Assembly (NCBI RefSeq): GCF_022899355.1
Contig: NZ_JALJCK010000006.1
Coordinates: 124,001-188,000, forward strand
Direction of reading: 5' to 3'
DNA: 64,000 nucleotides
From: Shinella yambaruensis
Lineage (GTDB): Bacteria > Pseudomonadota > Alphaproteobacteria > Rhizobiales > Rhizobiaceae
Position 1 is the first letter of the stretch, and every line of letters starts with the position of its first letter. Positions 56,628 to 64,000 of the stretch are shown piece after piece. Both the position numbers and the translations under genes were made by a program. Below the pieces are notes generated by a model. That model saw only the letters and a program-made list of their open reading frames with translations, searched no databases and was not told where the DNA came from.

Positions 56628-58112
56628 TTAGTGGCTGTCGGCCATGCGGGCGGCCTCGACGGCATCGGACTGCTCGAAGCGCACGCCGTTGAAGAAGGCG
56701 TTCAGCAGGACGGCGACGATGGAGGCGAGCACGATGCCCGATTCGATGATGGGATGGATCGCATGCGGCATCCACATCAGGTAGTTCGGGGCGAGCAGCG
56801 GGATCAGGCCGAAGCCGATGGAGACGGCAACCACGAAGAGGTTGTTGCGCGACGACTTGAAGTCCACCGTCGTGAGGATGCGCACACCCGTCGCGGCCAC
56901 CATGCCGAACATCACGAGGCCGGCGCCACCGAGGATGAAGGTCGGCACGGCCTCGACGAGGGCGCCCATCTTCGGGATCAGTCCGAGGACGATCATGATG
57001 ATGCCCCCCGCGACGCAGACATAGCGGCTCTTCACGCCGGTGACACCGACGAGGCCGACATTCTGCGAGAAGCTCGTATAGGGGAAGGTGTTGAACAGGC
57101 CGCCGATCATCGTGCCGATGCCGTCGACGCGCAGGCCCGCCGTCAGGTTCTGCTGGGAGACCGGCCGGCCGGTGATTTCCCCGAGCGCCAGGAACATGCC
57201 GGTCGATTCGATCATGACGACGATCATGACGAGCGTCATGGTGGCGATCAGCACGGGATCGAAGATCGGCATGCCGAAGCGCAGCGGCGTGACGACGGCG
57301 AACCAGCCGGCATCGGCCACGCGGTCGAAATGCATCATGCCGAGGATCGACGCGGCGACGCAGCCGATGACGACGCCGCTGAGGACGGCGATGTTGCTGA
57401 TGAGGCCGCGGCCGAAGCGGGCGATGGCGAGGATCGAGACGAGCACCAGCGCCGACAGCGCGATATGGCTCGGCTCGGCATAGATCGGGTTGGAAACGGT
57501 CGGCGCGATGGCAAAGCCGCTCGGAACCGCCGGGCCGCCGCTTTCCGCCAGCGTCTTCATCTGGGCGAGCCACTCGGCATGGGCCGGGTCGATCAGCTTG
57601 GGCGCGGTCGGGCCGAAGGGATTGCCGAAGGTCCAGTTGATGCCGACGCGCATCAGCGACACGCCGATGACGAGGATGATGGTGCCCGTCACCACGGGCG
57701 GAAAGAAGCGCAGCAACCGGCCCATCAGGGGCGCGATCAGGAGAGCGATGAAGCCGGCGCCGATGATGGCGCCGAAGATCATGCGCGCGCCCTCCGTTCC
57801 CGGCGTCATGGTGGCCATGGAGACCATCGGCCCGACGGAGGCGAAGGTGACGCCCATCATGACGGGCAGGCGGATGCCGACATGCCGGCCGAAGCCGAGC
57901 GACTGGATGATGGTGACGAGGCCGCAGACGAAGAGGTCGGCGGAAATCAGGAACGCGACATCCTGCGGGCTGAGCTGCAGCGCGCGTCCGACGATGAGCG
58001 GCACGGCGACGGCGCCGCCATACATGACGAGTACGTGTTGGATGCCCAGCGTCGCGAGCCTGCCCGCAGGCAGTTTCTCGTCCACCGGGTGTATGCTGGA
58101 TGCGTCGCTCAT
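56628..58112 (-). CDS. NCS2 nucleobase permease (xanthine/uracil family)
   Basis: The 494-aa inner-membrane protein has about 14 helices and belongs to the nucleobase-cation symporter-2 family. Conserved features are QHVLVMYGGAVAVPLIVG in helix 1, the substrate helix TGMFLALGEITGRPVS with the key Glu, and NTFPYTSFSQNVGLVGVTGVKSRYV, which is the NCS2 signature with Gln-Asn-Val-Gly. Proteins with the last motif mostly carry xanthine or uric acid. The start MSDASSIHPVDEK has GGGAGGAG in front. Confidence 0.93.
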   Translation of the reverse strand: MSDASSIHPVDEKLPAGRLATLGIQHVLVMYGGAVAVPLIVGRALQLSPQDVAFLISADLFVCGLVTIIQSLGFGRHVGIRLPVMMGVTFASVGPMVSMATMTPGTEGARMIFGAIIGAGFIALLIAPLMGRLLRFFPPVVTGTIILVIGVSLMRVGINWTFGNPFGPTAPKLIDPAHAEWLAQMKTLAESGGPAVPSGFAIAPTVSNPIYAEPSHIALSALVLVSILAIARFGRGLISNIAVLSGVVIGCVAASILGMMHFDRVADAGWFAVVTPLRFGMPIFDPVLIATMTLVMIVVMIESTGMFLALGEITGRPVSQQNLTAGLRVDGIGTMIGGLFNTFPYTSFSQNVGLVGVTGVKSRYVCVAGGIIMIVLGLIPKMGALVEAVPTFILGGAGLVMFGMVAATGVRILTTVDFKSSRNNLFVVAVSIGFGLIPLLAPNYLMWMPHAIHPIIESGIVLASIVAVLLNAFFNGVRFEQSDAVEAARMADSH

Positions 58113-58609
58113 GGATACTCCTCCCATCCCATCGACCTTCCGAATTCCCGTCCTCCAACGGGGTGCGCCATCTTTGGTAGAGCGACAGACGGTCGCAAGC
58201 ATAGCCCGGCGATAAACACTTTACGGTTTTCTGGGGTAATCCTGCGAGGAAGCTGGTCCGCCGCGTGCCTGGGGCTTGTCGGATTCAGCTGGAATTTCAT
58301 CGGTTTGGCGCCGATCCGGCGCCGATATGCGACGTGAGCCAGCATTCATTTGACCGCAAGTAACCCTCTGCCGTCAACTGTTTCCTGTGCGGCATATGTG
58401 TATTTCCACGCCGCCACCGGAAGAGCGGGAAACAGGCCTGGAGAGAGGCGTTGTGCCGGAAAGCCGGAACCCCGCAGGAAGCTGCGTGCGCGAAGCGAGG
58501 CAGCGTCGCGGCGGGCCACCGGAGACCTGATCCGGCGGTCCCCGACCTTGCCGGCAGGCCGGAAAAGCAAAAGGCCTTCCGGTTTCCCGAAAGGCCTTTG
58601 GAATTCGAA
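58113..58609. other. 497-base intergenic region before the permease gene
   Basis: No gene is supported. It holds the permease promoter on the minus strand, a 9-base word GGCGCCGAT repeated at 58307-58315 and 58318-58326, and at its end the tRNA terminator. Open frames found here are shadows with no ribosome site. Confidence 0.4.
58570..58599 (-). terminator. Rho-independent terminator after tRNA-Val
   Basis: AAAGGCCTTCCGG pairs with CCGAAAGGCCTTT through one G-U pair, with a 4-base loop and TTTT at the minus-strand end. It is 10 bases after the CCA end of the tRNA. Confidence 0.85.
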
Positions 58610-58684
<75 letters not shown>

Positions 58685-58778
58685 ATCCGATGAGGCGCAT
58701 AGACCACAAAACCCCGAGGCGCGTCAATAGGTTTTTGAAGCTTTTTTTACGGGGCGATTTTGCGGTCTTTTCCGAGGG

Positions 58779-59141
58779 TTAGGCGGCCAGCATCTTGTTG
58801 ACTTCCTCGACGAGATCGCGCAGGTGGAACGGTTTGGACAGAACCTTGGCGTCCTTCGGGGCCTTGGAATCCGGGTTGAGCGCCACGGCGGCGAAGCCGG
58901 TGATGAACATGACTTTCAGGTCCGGGTCGAGTTCCGTCGCGCGGCGGGCAAGCTCGATGCCGTCCATCTCCGGCATCACGATGTCGGTCAGGAGAAGCGA
59001 GAAGGGTTCTTCGCGAAGCCGGTCATAGGCGCTGGCGCCGTTGTCGTAGGACAGCACCTGGTAGCCCGCCTTTTCGAGCGCCTTCACGAGGAACCGGCGC
59101 ATATCGTTGTCGTCTTCTGCGAGGAGAATCTTGGGTGTCAT
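58779..59141 (-). CDS. cpdR: CpdR-type single-domain response regulator
   Basis: The 120-aa protein is a receiver domain alone: acidic pocket AEDDND (residues 9-14), phosphorylated Asp53 in LLLTDIVMPEMDG, Thr and Lys (SKPFHLRDLVEEV) at the expected places. CpdR in Caulobacter and Sinorhizobium delivers the ClpXP protease to its substrates when not phosphorylated and so controls the cell cycle. The upstream N-formylglutamate amidohydrolase gene is divergent, which is the conserved rhizobial layout. Confidence 0.93.
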   Translation of the reverse strand: MTPKILLAEDDNDMRRFLVKALEKAGYQVLSYDNGASAYDRLREEPFSLLLTDIVMPEMDGIELARRATELDPDLKVMFITGFAAVALNPDSKAPKDAKVLSKPFHLRDLVEEVNKMLAA

Positions 59142-59331
59142 GGAATTCGGGAACCGTTGCTAAGGTTGTCTGCCCGCGGACGGGCGGTTCTGTTACAAGA
59201 GCGTATTCCGGTAAATATCCGGTGAATGGGTGAGGGCAAGCCCTTATCCCTCGTTTCTCAGTATGGACACGGGGTGTGGCCGCTGGCAACATGGCCGACG
59301 CAATGACTTTCAGGCATGGTAAAGGACGGCA

Positions 59332-60216
59332 ATGGCGGAGGCCTCAAGCGAAAACAGTCACTTCGAAGTGCTGGAACCGGTTTCGCAGAGCGTGCCCCTC
59401 GTCTTCAATTCCCCCCACAGCGGTCGGCGTTATCCACAAGGCTTCCTGGCGCAGTCGCGCCTCGATGCGCTCGCCATCCGCCGCTCGGAGGACCATTATG
59501 TCGATGAGCTGTTCTCCGTTGCGCCGGCGCTCGGCGCGCCGATGCTGGTCGCGCATTTCCCGCGCGCCTGGCTCGACGTCAACCGCGAGCCCTACGAGCT
59601 CGATCCGCGCATGTTCGAGGGGGCGCTGCCCTCCTATGCGAACGTCAATTCGATCCGGGTCGCCGGCGGGCTCGGCACCGTGCCGCGGGTTGTCGCCGAG
59701 AACATGGAGATCTACCGCCATCGCTTTCCCGTGGAAGAGGCGCTGGAGCGGGTCGAGACGGTCTACAAGCCCTATCATGCCTGCCTGCGCCGCCTCGTTG
59801 TGCGCACCCATGTGACCTTCGGCTTCTCGGTGCTCATCGACTGCCATTCGATGCCGGGCAATATCCGCGTTTCCGGCACGGGCATGCGGCCGGACTTCAT
59901 CATCGGCGATCGCTACGGCACGAGCGCGTCAGGCGAGCTTTCGCGCACGGCGATGCGGCTTCTGGAGGACATGGGCTTTTCCGTCGTGCGCAACAAGCCC
60001 TATGCGGGCGGCTTCATCACCGAGCATTACGGCCGGCCGGCCAAAGGGCTGCATGCGTTGCAGATCGAGGTGAACCGCGGCCTCTATGTCGACGAGACGA
60101 CGCTGGCCAAGCGGCCGGACTTCGCGGTGCTGCAGACGGCGATCTCGGCTTTCCTGCAGGACTTTTCCGACCATGTCGAGGAATATGCCGCCGACCGGGC
60201 GCTCGCCGCCGAATAG
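59332..60216 (+). CDS. hutG: N-formylglutamate amidohydrolase
   Basis: The 294-aa protein belongs to the FGase family that splits N-formylglutamate into glutamate and formate. It opens with PLVFNSPHSGRRYP, which supplies metal or substrate contacts, and contains RAWLDVNREPYELDPRMF, LIDCHSMPG with the active-site His, and HALQIEVNRGLYVDE. The family is linked to histidine breakdown, but no other hut genes are here, so the in-cell substrate may differ. The symbol is given for the family. AAAGGACGG precedes the ATG at 59332. The mmgR-type sRNA lies just after it on the other strand. Confidence 0.88.
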   Translation: MAEASSENSHFEVLEPVSQSVPLVFNSPHSGRRYPQGFLAQSRLDALAIRRSEDHYVDELFSVAPALGAPMLVAHFPRAWLDVNREPYELDPRMFEGALPSYANVNSIRVAGGLGTVPRVVAENMEIYRHRFPVEEALERVETVYKPYHACLRRLVVRTHVTFGFSVLIDCHSMPGNIRVSGTGMRPDFIIGDRYGTSASGELSRTAMRLLEDMGFSVVRNKPYAGGFITEHYGRPAKGLHALQIEVNRGLYVDETTLAKRPDFAVLQTAISAFLQDFSDHVEEYAADRALAAE

Positions 60217-60230
60217 GCCGGCCTCCCGTC

Positions 60231-60310
60231 AAAAAAAACCGCGCTTGGGGCGCGGTTAAGTCTAGGGAGGAAACACCCAAGGAGGGTATTTACAGCCACG
60301 AATGACTGTA
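60231..60310 (-). ncRNA. mmgR: mmgR-type (alpha-r8/suhB family) trans-acting small RNA
   Basis: The minus strand between the formylglutamate amidohydrolase and inositol-monophosphatase-like genes encodes an RNA of about 77-80 nt. It begins with a perfect UUCG-capped 8-bp hairpin (60291-60310). Next comes a single-stranded middle with two anti-Shine-Dalgarno words, CCCTCC (the loop of a small ACCC/GGGT stem) and TTTCCTCCC. It ends in the terminator hairpin AACCGCGC / GCGCGGTT with eight T. The structure, size and gene neighbours fit the mmgR sRNA known in Sinorhizobium, where it limits polyhydroxybutyrate granules. Assignment is from memory of that family. Confidence 0.85.
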
Positions 60311-60315
60311 AGAAA

Positions 60316-60344
60316 ACAATAATATTGCGCTGCACAAATGTCAA
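60316..60344 (-). promoter_or_regulatory. Promoter of the mmgR-type sRNA
   Basis: On the minus strand a perfect TTGACA (60339-60344) stands 17 bases before TATTGT (60316-60321), which places the start at about 60310-60309, exactly at the first hairpin. TATTAT lies nearby with a shorter spacing. Confidence 0.8.
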
Positions 60345-60484
60345 GCGCAACTGCGGGACAAATTTGCGGTCCGTTAAGCAACATCCTGTTCCCGCTCCGC
60401 GCGGCCTTCTGCGTCAATCCGGTTCCGTTTTCCGCGGCGATGCAGTAAGGAGAGGCGGTCCGCAGCCCCTCCGAGAGATCCCCC

Positions 60485-61258
60485 ATGTTGCCTGATCGCA
60501 CCTTCTTCGACCGCCTTGCCGATGCCGCAAGGAAGGAAACCCTGCCGCGCTTCCGCGTCGGCGCCGATGTCGTCAACAAGGAGGCTGCCGGCTTCGACCC
60601 CGTGACGGAGGGCGACCGGGCGGCGGAACTGGCGATCCGCGCGCTGATCGAGCAGCATTTCCCGGGGCATGGCATCCTCGGCGAGGAACACGGCTCGGTC
60701 GGCCTCGACCGCGAATATGTCTGGGTCATCGACCCGATCGACGGCACGCGCGCCTTCATTTCCGGCGTGCCGGTCTGGGGCACGCTGATCGGCCTCTATC
60801 GCAACGGCGAGGCCGTCATGGGGCTGATCGACCAGCCCTTCACCGGCGAGCGCTATTTCGCCGACGGAAGCGTGTCCCACTATGCCGGACCGGATGGCAG
60901 CAAGGCGCTGTCGACGCGGTCCTGCAACAGCCTGTCCGATGCGATCCTCTTCACCACCTCGCCGCACCTCTTCACGGAACGCCGCAAGGACCGGTTCGAA
61001 GCCGTGCAGGAGAAGGTGCGGCTCTTCCGCTACGGCGTCGATTGCTACGCCTATGCGCTGCTCGCCGCCGGCCATGTCGACCTCGTCGTCGAATGCGGGC
61101 TGAAGCCCTATGACGTCGGTGGCCTCATCCCGGTCATCGAACAGGCGGGCGGCATCATCACCGCCTGGGACGGCGGCCCGGCGGAAATGGGCGGCGAGAT
61201 CATCGCGGCCGGCAGCCGCAAGGTCTATGACGAGGCGATGGCGCTGCTGAACGGATAG
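60485..61258 (+). CDS. Inositol-monophosphatase-family phosphatase, HisN-like
   Basis: The 257-aa protein is a magnesium-dependent sugar phosphatase. Its metal motifs are DPVTEGDRAAE, ILGEEHGS, WVIDPIDGTRAFISG, and CGLKPYDVGGLIPVIE near the C-terminus. The words AFISGVPVWGTLIGL resemble histidinol-phosphate phosphatase HisN of Actinobacteria and Alphaproteobacteria more than true inositol monophosphatase. No histidine genes are adjacent. The start at 60485 has a weak ribosome site. It is downstream of and divergent from the mmgR-type RNA. Confidence 0.88.
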   Translation: MLPDRTFFDRLADAARKETLPRFRVGADVVNKEAAGFDPVTEGDRAAELAIRALIEQHFPGHGILGEEHGSVGLDREYVWVIDPIDGTRAFISGVPVWGTLIGLYRNGEAVMGLIDQPFTGERYFADGSVSHYAGPDGSKALSTRSCNSLSDAILFTTSPHLFTERRKDRFEAVQEKVRLFRYGVDCYAYALLAAGHVDLVVECGLKPYDVGGLIPVIEQAGGIITAWDGGPAEMGGEIIAAGSRKVYDEAMALLNG

Positions 61259-61315
61259 GAATCCGTTTCGCGATTCCCTTCCTTGAACCAGGCTCGATTT
61301 AAAGGGGGCCTGCGT

Positions 61316-62278
61316 TCAGGCGCCGAGGCTGGTTTCCTCGGCGTCGCTTCCCGGAATGAAGGCGTCGATCGCGGCCAGCGCCTGCATGCGGTAGCGGTCG
61401 GCCTCCTGGAACAGTTCGTGGCGCGCGCCGTCGATCTCGATGAGGCGGGCGGCGCGGAAGATGCGCGCGAGATCGCCGATCGCCTTGCGCGGCACGAGGG
61501 CGTCCCGCGTCGGGCACAGCAGCAGGGTGGGAATGCGGATGCGCGTCAGGTGATCCTGATGTGTCACGCGCGCCATGGTCTTCAGCGTCTCGTTCAGCCA
61601 GCGGGCGCTCGGCCAGCTGATGGAAAGCTCCGGGTGCTCGGCGAAGATGGCGGCATTGCGGGCAAAGCGCCGCGGATCGGATGTCACGATGTTATGTGCG
61701 AAGTCGAGCGGCGGATCGCCCTTGCGGAAGGTGTGCTTGCCGAGACCCAGCAGCGAAGCCATCCGGGCGATGACGGTGATCTTGCGCTGGCTCATCGACT
61801 GGCCGGCCAGCGCGATGAAGGGTGCGGCGAGCACCATGCGCTCGATGCGGTTTTCGAGTAGCGGTGCCTGGGAGAGGGCGACGAGCGCGCCGGTCGAATG
61901 GGCGACAATGAAGAAGGGCAGGCGGGCATCCGGCAGCACGATCTTCTCCAGGAAGAGCGAAAGATCGGCCTCGTAGTCGGAAAACCGGAGGATATGGCCG
62001 GTGCGGCTGCCCGGTATCAGCCGGTCGGACCCGGCCTGCCCGCGCCAATCGAAGGTGGCGACCCAGAGGCCGCGGGCGGTGAGGTCGCTGATCGTCTCGA
62101 AATATTTCTCGATGCATTCGCTGCGGCCCTGCAGCAGCACCACCGTGCCCTTGGCCTCGCGCTCGTTCGAGCGGAACACCGCGTAGCGGATCTTTACGCC
62201 GCCATTGCCTTCCAGGAAGCCGGCGAAATGGTTCTCCGGTACGGGATTGTCGGCGGTGGCGTTGAGGATGGAATCCAT
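61316..62278 (-). CDS. Alpha/beta-hydrolase of the lysophospholipase (PldB) type
   Basis: The 320-aa protein has the alpha/beta-hydrolase fold. The nucleophile elbow is IVAHSTGALVAL (Ser), the Asp is in LLCPTRDALVP and the His is in IDGARHELFQEAD. VVLLQGRSECIEKYFE and ATFDWRGQAGSDRL match the lysophospholipase L2 group. It would split monoacylglycerol or lysophospholipid at the membrane. There is no signal peptide. The ATG at 62278 has no strong ribosome site. A hairpin with T-run lies 70 bases upstream. Confidence 0.88.
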   Translation of the reverse strand: MDSILNATADNPVPENHFAGFLEGNGGVKIRYAVFRSNEREAKGTVVLLQGRSECIEKYFETISDLTARGLWVATFDWRGQAGSDRLIPGSRTGHILRFSDYEADLSLFLEKIVLPDARLPFFIVAHSTGALVALSQAPLLENRIERMVLAAPFIALAGQSMSQRKITVIARMASLLGLGKHTFRKGDPPLDFAHNIVTSDPRRFARNAAIFAEHPELSISWPSARWLNETLKTMARVTHQDHLTRIRIPTLLLCPTRDALVPRKAIGDLARIFRAARLIEIDGARHELFQEADRYRMQALAAIDAFIPGSDAEETSLGA

Positions 62279-62350
62279 GGCGCGGGCGGGTCTCGGCGGG
62301 CGTCGATGATCGATGGATAGGCGCTGGCGCCAGTGCCGTCAAAGAAAAAA

Positions 62351-62440
62351 GCCGGCTGCATGCGGGCACGGGGGGCTTCACATGCAGTCCGGCGTAATTT
62401 GACCGGGAAGGAAGGGACGTTACACCCCGGTCGTCAGAAG
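62351..62440 (-). ncRNA. Candidate small RNA ending in an orphan terminator
   Basis: On the minus strand, ACCGGG / CCCGGT flanks a loop with TCCCTTCCTT, and then GCCGGACTGCATG pairs with CATGCAGCCGGC, with TTTTTT after it (to about 62345). The terminator has no gene on its strand before it. The hydrolase gene starts 70 bases later. It may mark a short RNA with C/U-rich loops or an attenuated leader. No clear promoter was found, so this is a tentative call. Confidence 0.4.
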
Positions 62441-62560
62441 TTTTCGCTTCCGATGATGCCGTTCTAGCAGGACCAATCTGAACGCTGTCCGAAGCCGCCG
62501 TTCATCCTCCGTTCATCTCGAAATTTTTTCCGAGGCCCGCCTTTTCGGCCGGCCAGGCCC

Positions 62561-62589
62561 CTTGAACAGCTGAAATTCCATTCCCATCT
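62561..62589 (+). promoter_or_regulatory. RpoH (sigma-32)-type heat-shock promoter
   Basis: CTTGAA (62561-62566) and CCATCT (62584-62589) stand 17 bases apart, close to the rhizobial RpoH consensus CTTGAA-N16/17-CCATNT. The start would be near 62596, giving a leader of about 130 bases before the hsp20 gene. Confidence 0.8.
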
Positions 62590-62596
62590 CAACGTC

Positions 62597-62726
62597 ACGG
62601 ACGCCAACAGGGTCCGTCGAGGTTTCCGTCGCCAGAATGGGACGGGGCCGGATGAACCGGGCTGCACCTTCGGAAATCGGGGCAGCCTTCAGAAAGATCG
62701 CAACCGTTGCTCTAAAGGAGGACACC
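62597..62726 (+). promoter_or_regulatory. ROSE-like RNA thermometer in the hsp20 leader
   Basis: The leader can form a hairpin at 62597-62617 (ACGGAC / GTCCGT), another at 62626-62645 (CCGTC / GACGG), and the final ROSE hairpin. In that last one TTGCT (62707-62711) faces AGGAG (62716-62720) through the loop CTAA. This is the UYGCU/anti-SD arrangement with the G-G mispair of ROSE elements, which melts at heat-shock temperature and frees the ribosome site. Confidence 0.8.
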
Positions 62727-63188
62727 ATGCGTCACGTCGATTTCTCCCCCCTCTATCGTTCCACCGTCGGCTTCGACCGTCTCTTCACCATGCTCGACAG
62801 CCTCGGCCAGCCCGATCAGGCGCAGAGCTACCCGCCCTACAACATCGAGCGCACCGGCGAAAACACCTACCGCATCACCATGGCGGTGGCTGGCTTCGAC
62901 GAGAGTGAACTCTCCATCGAGGCGCGCGAGCATGCGCTGACGGTCAAGGGCGAGAAGAAGGACGACGCGGCCGAAGACAGCCAGTATCTCTACCGCGGCA
63001 TTGCCAAGCGCGCCTTCGAGCGTCGCTTCCAGCTCGCCGATCATGTGGAAGTGCGCGCCGCCTCGCTGAAGAACGGCCTTCTCCACATCGACCTCCTTCG
63101 CGAGATCCCGGAAGCCGCCAAGCCGCGCCGTATCGAGATCACGGCCGTCCAGCGCGACGCCAAGCAGATCGAAGCGCAGACCAACTGA
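62727..63188 (+). CDS. Small heat-shock protein, Hsp20/IbpA family
   Basis: The 153-aa protein is an ATP-independent holdase chaperone. After an N-terminal arm ([19 protein letters not shown]) it has the alpha-crystallin domain (residues about 38-128) with [20 protein letters not shown], the loop ALTVKGEKK, and the late strand [16 protein letters not shown] short C-terminal tail follows. The ATG at 62727 has AAAGGAGG, which is the strand masked in the ROSE hairpin. An RpoH-like promoter drives it. A perfect terminator follows. Confidence 0.96.
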   Translation: MRHVDFSPLYRSTVGFDRLFTMLDSLGQPDQAQSYPPYNIERTGENTYRITMAVAGFDESELSIEAREHALTVKGEKKDDAAEDSQYLYRGIAKRAFERRFQLADHVEVRAASLKNGLLHIDLLREIPEAAKPRRIEITAVQRDAKQIEAQTN

Positions 63189-63220
63189 TCCGGTTTCGCG
63201 TTCGATCGGAATGAAGAAGG

Positions 63221-63247
63221 GCGGTGCCGCAGGGCACCGCTTTTTTT
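63221..63247 (+). terminator. Rho-independent terminator after hsp20
   Basis: The perfect stem GCGGTGCC / GGCACCGC with a GCAG loop is followed by seven T. It stands between the convergent hsp20 and threonine aldolase genes. Confidence 0.93.
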
Positions 63248-63264
63248 GTGTCCGGCGATGCCGC

Positions 63265-64000
63265 TCAGAGCGCCGAGAGGAAGTCGTCGACGTCGGTTTG
63301 CTTCGTGGCGAAGCTCGTGACGAGCCGGATCAGCGTTTCGTCCGCGCGCATGCTGGCCTTCACTTCGGGGCCGGCGGGCCAGTCGTAGAAGACGGCGCCC
63401 TTGTCCTGCAGGGCCTTCATCGCATCGTTGCGGAGGATGACGAAGAGCTCGTTCGATCCCGTCGGCCAGGCGAGACGGGCCGTATCGGAGGCCTCGAAAC
63501 CGGCCGCAAGGCGCGCTGCCATGGCATTGGAATGACGGGCGAGGCTGAGCCAGAGGCCGTCCTTGAAATAGGCGTCGAACTGGGCGGCGATGAAGCGGGA
63601 CTTTGAGAAGAGCTGGGCCGAGCGCTTGCGCAGGAAATGCATCTGCTGCGCCTTGCCCGGATCGAACAGGATGAGCGCCTCGGCGCACCAGCAGCCGTTC
63701 TTCGTGCCGCCGAAGGAGAGGATGTCGACGCCGCGCCTCCAGGTCATGTCCGCCGGCGTTGCGCCGAGATGGACGAGCGCATTGGCGAAACGTGCGCCAT
63801 CCATGTGCAGCGGCAGGCTCGCCTTCCTCGCGACCTCCGAGAGGGCGGCGATTTCGTCGAGCGTATAGGCGGTGCCGGCTTCGGTGGCCTGGGTGATGGT
63901 GACGGCCATCGGCTGTCCGCCATGCACGAAGTCCGGCGGGAAGCGGCCTATGGCGGCGGCGAGGGCGTCCGGGGAGAGCTTGCCGGCGGGACCGTCGATC
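63265..64000 (-). CDS. ltaE: Low-specificity L-threonine aldolase, N-terminus beyond the window
   Basis: The visible 245 residues are the C-terminal two thirds of a PLP-dependent aldolase that splits L-threonine to glycine and acetaldehyde. The frame continues open to the window end, with GRFPPDFVHGGQP in front of VTITQATEAGTAYTLDEI. The Asp that binds PLP is in LHMDGARFANAL, and the PLP lysine is in ILSFGGTKNGCW. The C-terminus LVTSFATKQTDVDDFLSAL is typical. The start is not in the window. Confidence 0.93.
   Translation of the reverse strand, partial: IDGPAGKLSPDALAAAIGRFPPDFVHGGQPMAVTITQATEAGTAYTLDEIAALSEVARKASLPLHMDGARFANALVHLGATPADMTWRRGVDILSFGGTKNGCWCAEALILFDPGKAQQMHFLRKRSAQLFSKSRFIAAQFDAYFKDGLWLSLARHSNAMAARLAAGFEASDTARLAWPTGSNELFVILRNDAMKALQDKGAVFYDWPAGPEVKASMRADETLIRLVTSFATKQTDVDDFLSAL

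Noticed and set aside
56571..58337. 588-aa plus-strand frame opposite the permease gene
   Set aside because: Shadow of the NCS2 permease with an Asp/His/Arg-rich, repeat-like composition and no ribosome site.

Overview
The window is GC-rich chromosomal DNA from an alphaproteobacterium of the Rhizobiaceae (Rhizobium/Agrobacterium/Sinorhizobium/Shinella type). The evidence is the gene content and order: an aa3 oxidase subunit IV gene in front of pntAA-pntAB-pntB, the glgP-glgB-glgC-glgA-pgm-glgX run, heterotetrameric sarcosine oxidase, cpdR next to an N-formylglutamate amidohydrolase gene, an mmgR-type small RNA beside an inositol-monophosphatase gene, a ROSE-like leader on an hsp20 gene, and Rhizobiaceae intergenic palindromes. 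No phage, transposon, CRISPR array or rRNA was seen. One tRNA gene (Val, GAC) is present. The genus cannot be fixed from this window.

Layout. 0.3-3.3 kb: small unknowns, an outer-membrane barrel divergent from a small secreted protein, and a methyltransferase-like gene. 3.5-5.7 kb: a His-rich COG0523 metallochaperone GTPase with a WD40 partner. 5.8-10.6 kb: creatininase-family hydrolase, MarR and LacI regulators, D-2-hydroxyacid dehydrogenase, Inh-like inhibitor, class-I glutamine amidotransferase-like hydrolase. 11-14.3 kb: membrane GGDEF-EAL protein followed by a FeeM-like N-acyl amino acid synthase. 14.5-17.8 kb: oxidase subunit IV and proton-translocating transhydrogenase. 17.9-19.3 kb: TPR lipoprotein and ribosomal protein S21. 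19.7-25.2 kb: the sarcosine oxidase operon, with one extra gene between beta and delta subunits. 25.4-37 kb: MaoC hydratase and the full glycogen metabolism operon on the minus strand. 37.2-45.2 kb: a TadG-like VWA protein, then a minus-strand group of two transglutaminases and an ATP-grasp/alpha-E protein, which is a predicted peptide-ligase/modification system. 45.3-49.8 kb: VOC, DUF899, MarR and GFA genes, then ilvD. 50-55 kb: sugar-acid catabolism (altronate dehydratase, galactonate dehydratase, two GntR regulators, VOC). 55.1-58.1 kb: small lipoprotein, LytS-type kinase, NCS2 nucleobase permease. 58.6-64 kb: tRNA-Val, cpdR, N-formylglutamate amidohydrolase, mmgR sRNA, HisN-like phosphatase, lysophospholipase-like hydrolase, heat-shock hsp20 and a truncated L-threonine aldolase.

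How it works together. Much of the window concerns carbon storage and redox balance: glycogen synthesis and breakdown from glucose-1-phosphate, NADPH supply by transhydrogenase, oxidation of sarcosine and sugar acids, and an sRNA whose family is linked to polyhydroxybutyrate granules in Sinorhizobium. The most distinctive signals are the mmgR-type sRNA, the RpoH-like promoter plus ROSE-like thermometer before hsp20, a pair of near-identical 16-bp operators in front of a MarR gene, LacI-type half-sites overlapping a stop codon, the transglutaminase/ATP-grasp island without a nearby Anbu protease, and the extra gene inside the sarcosine oxidase operon. All calls are from reading the sequence. 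No database search was run.
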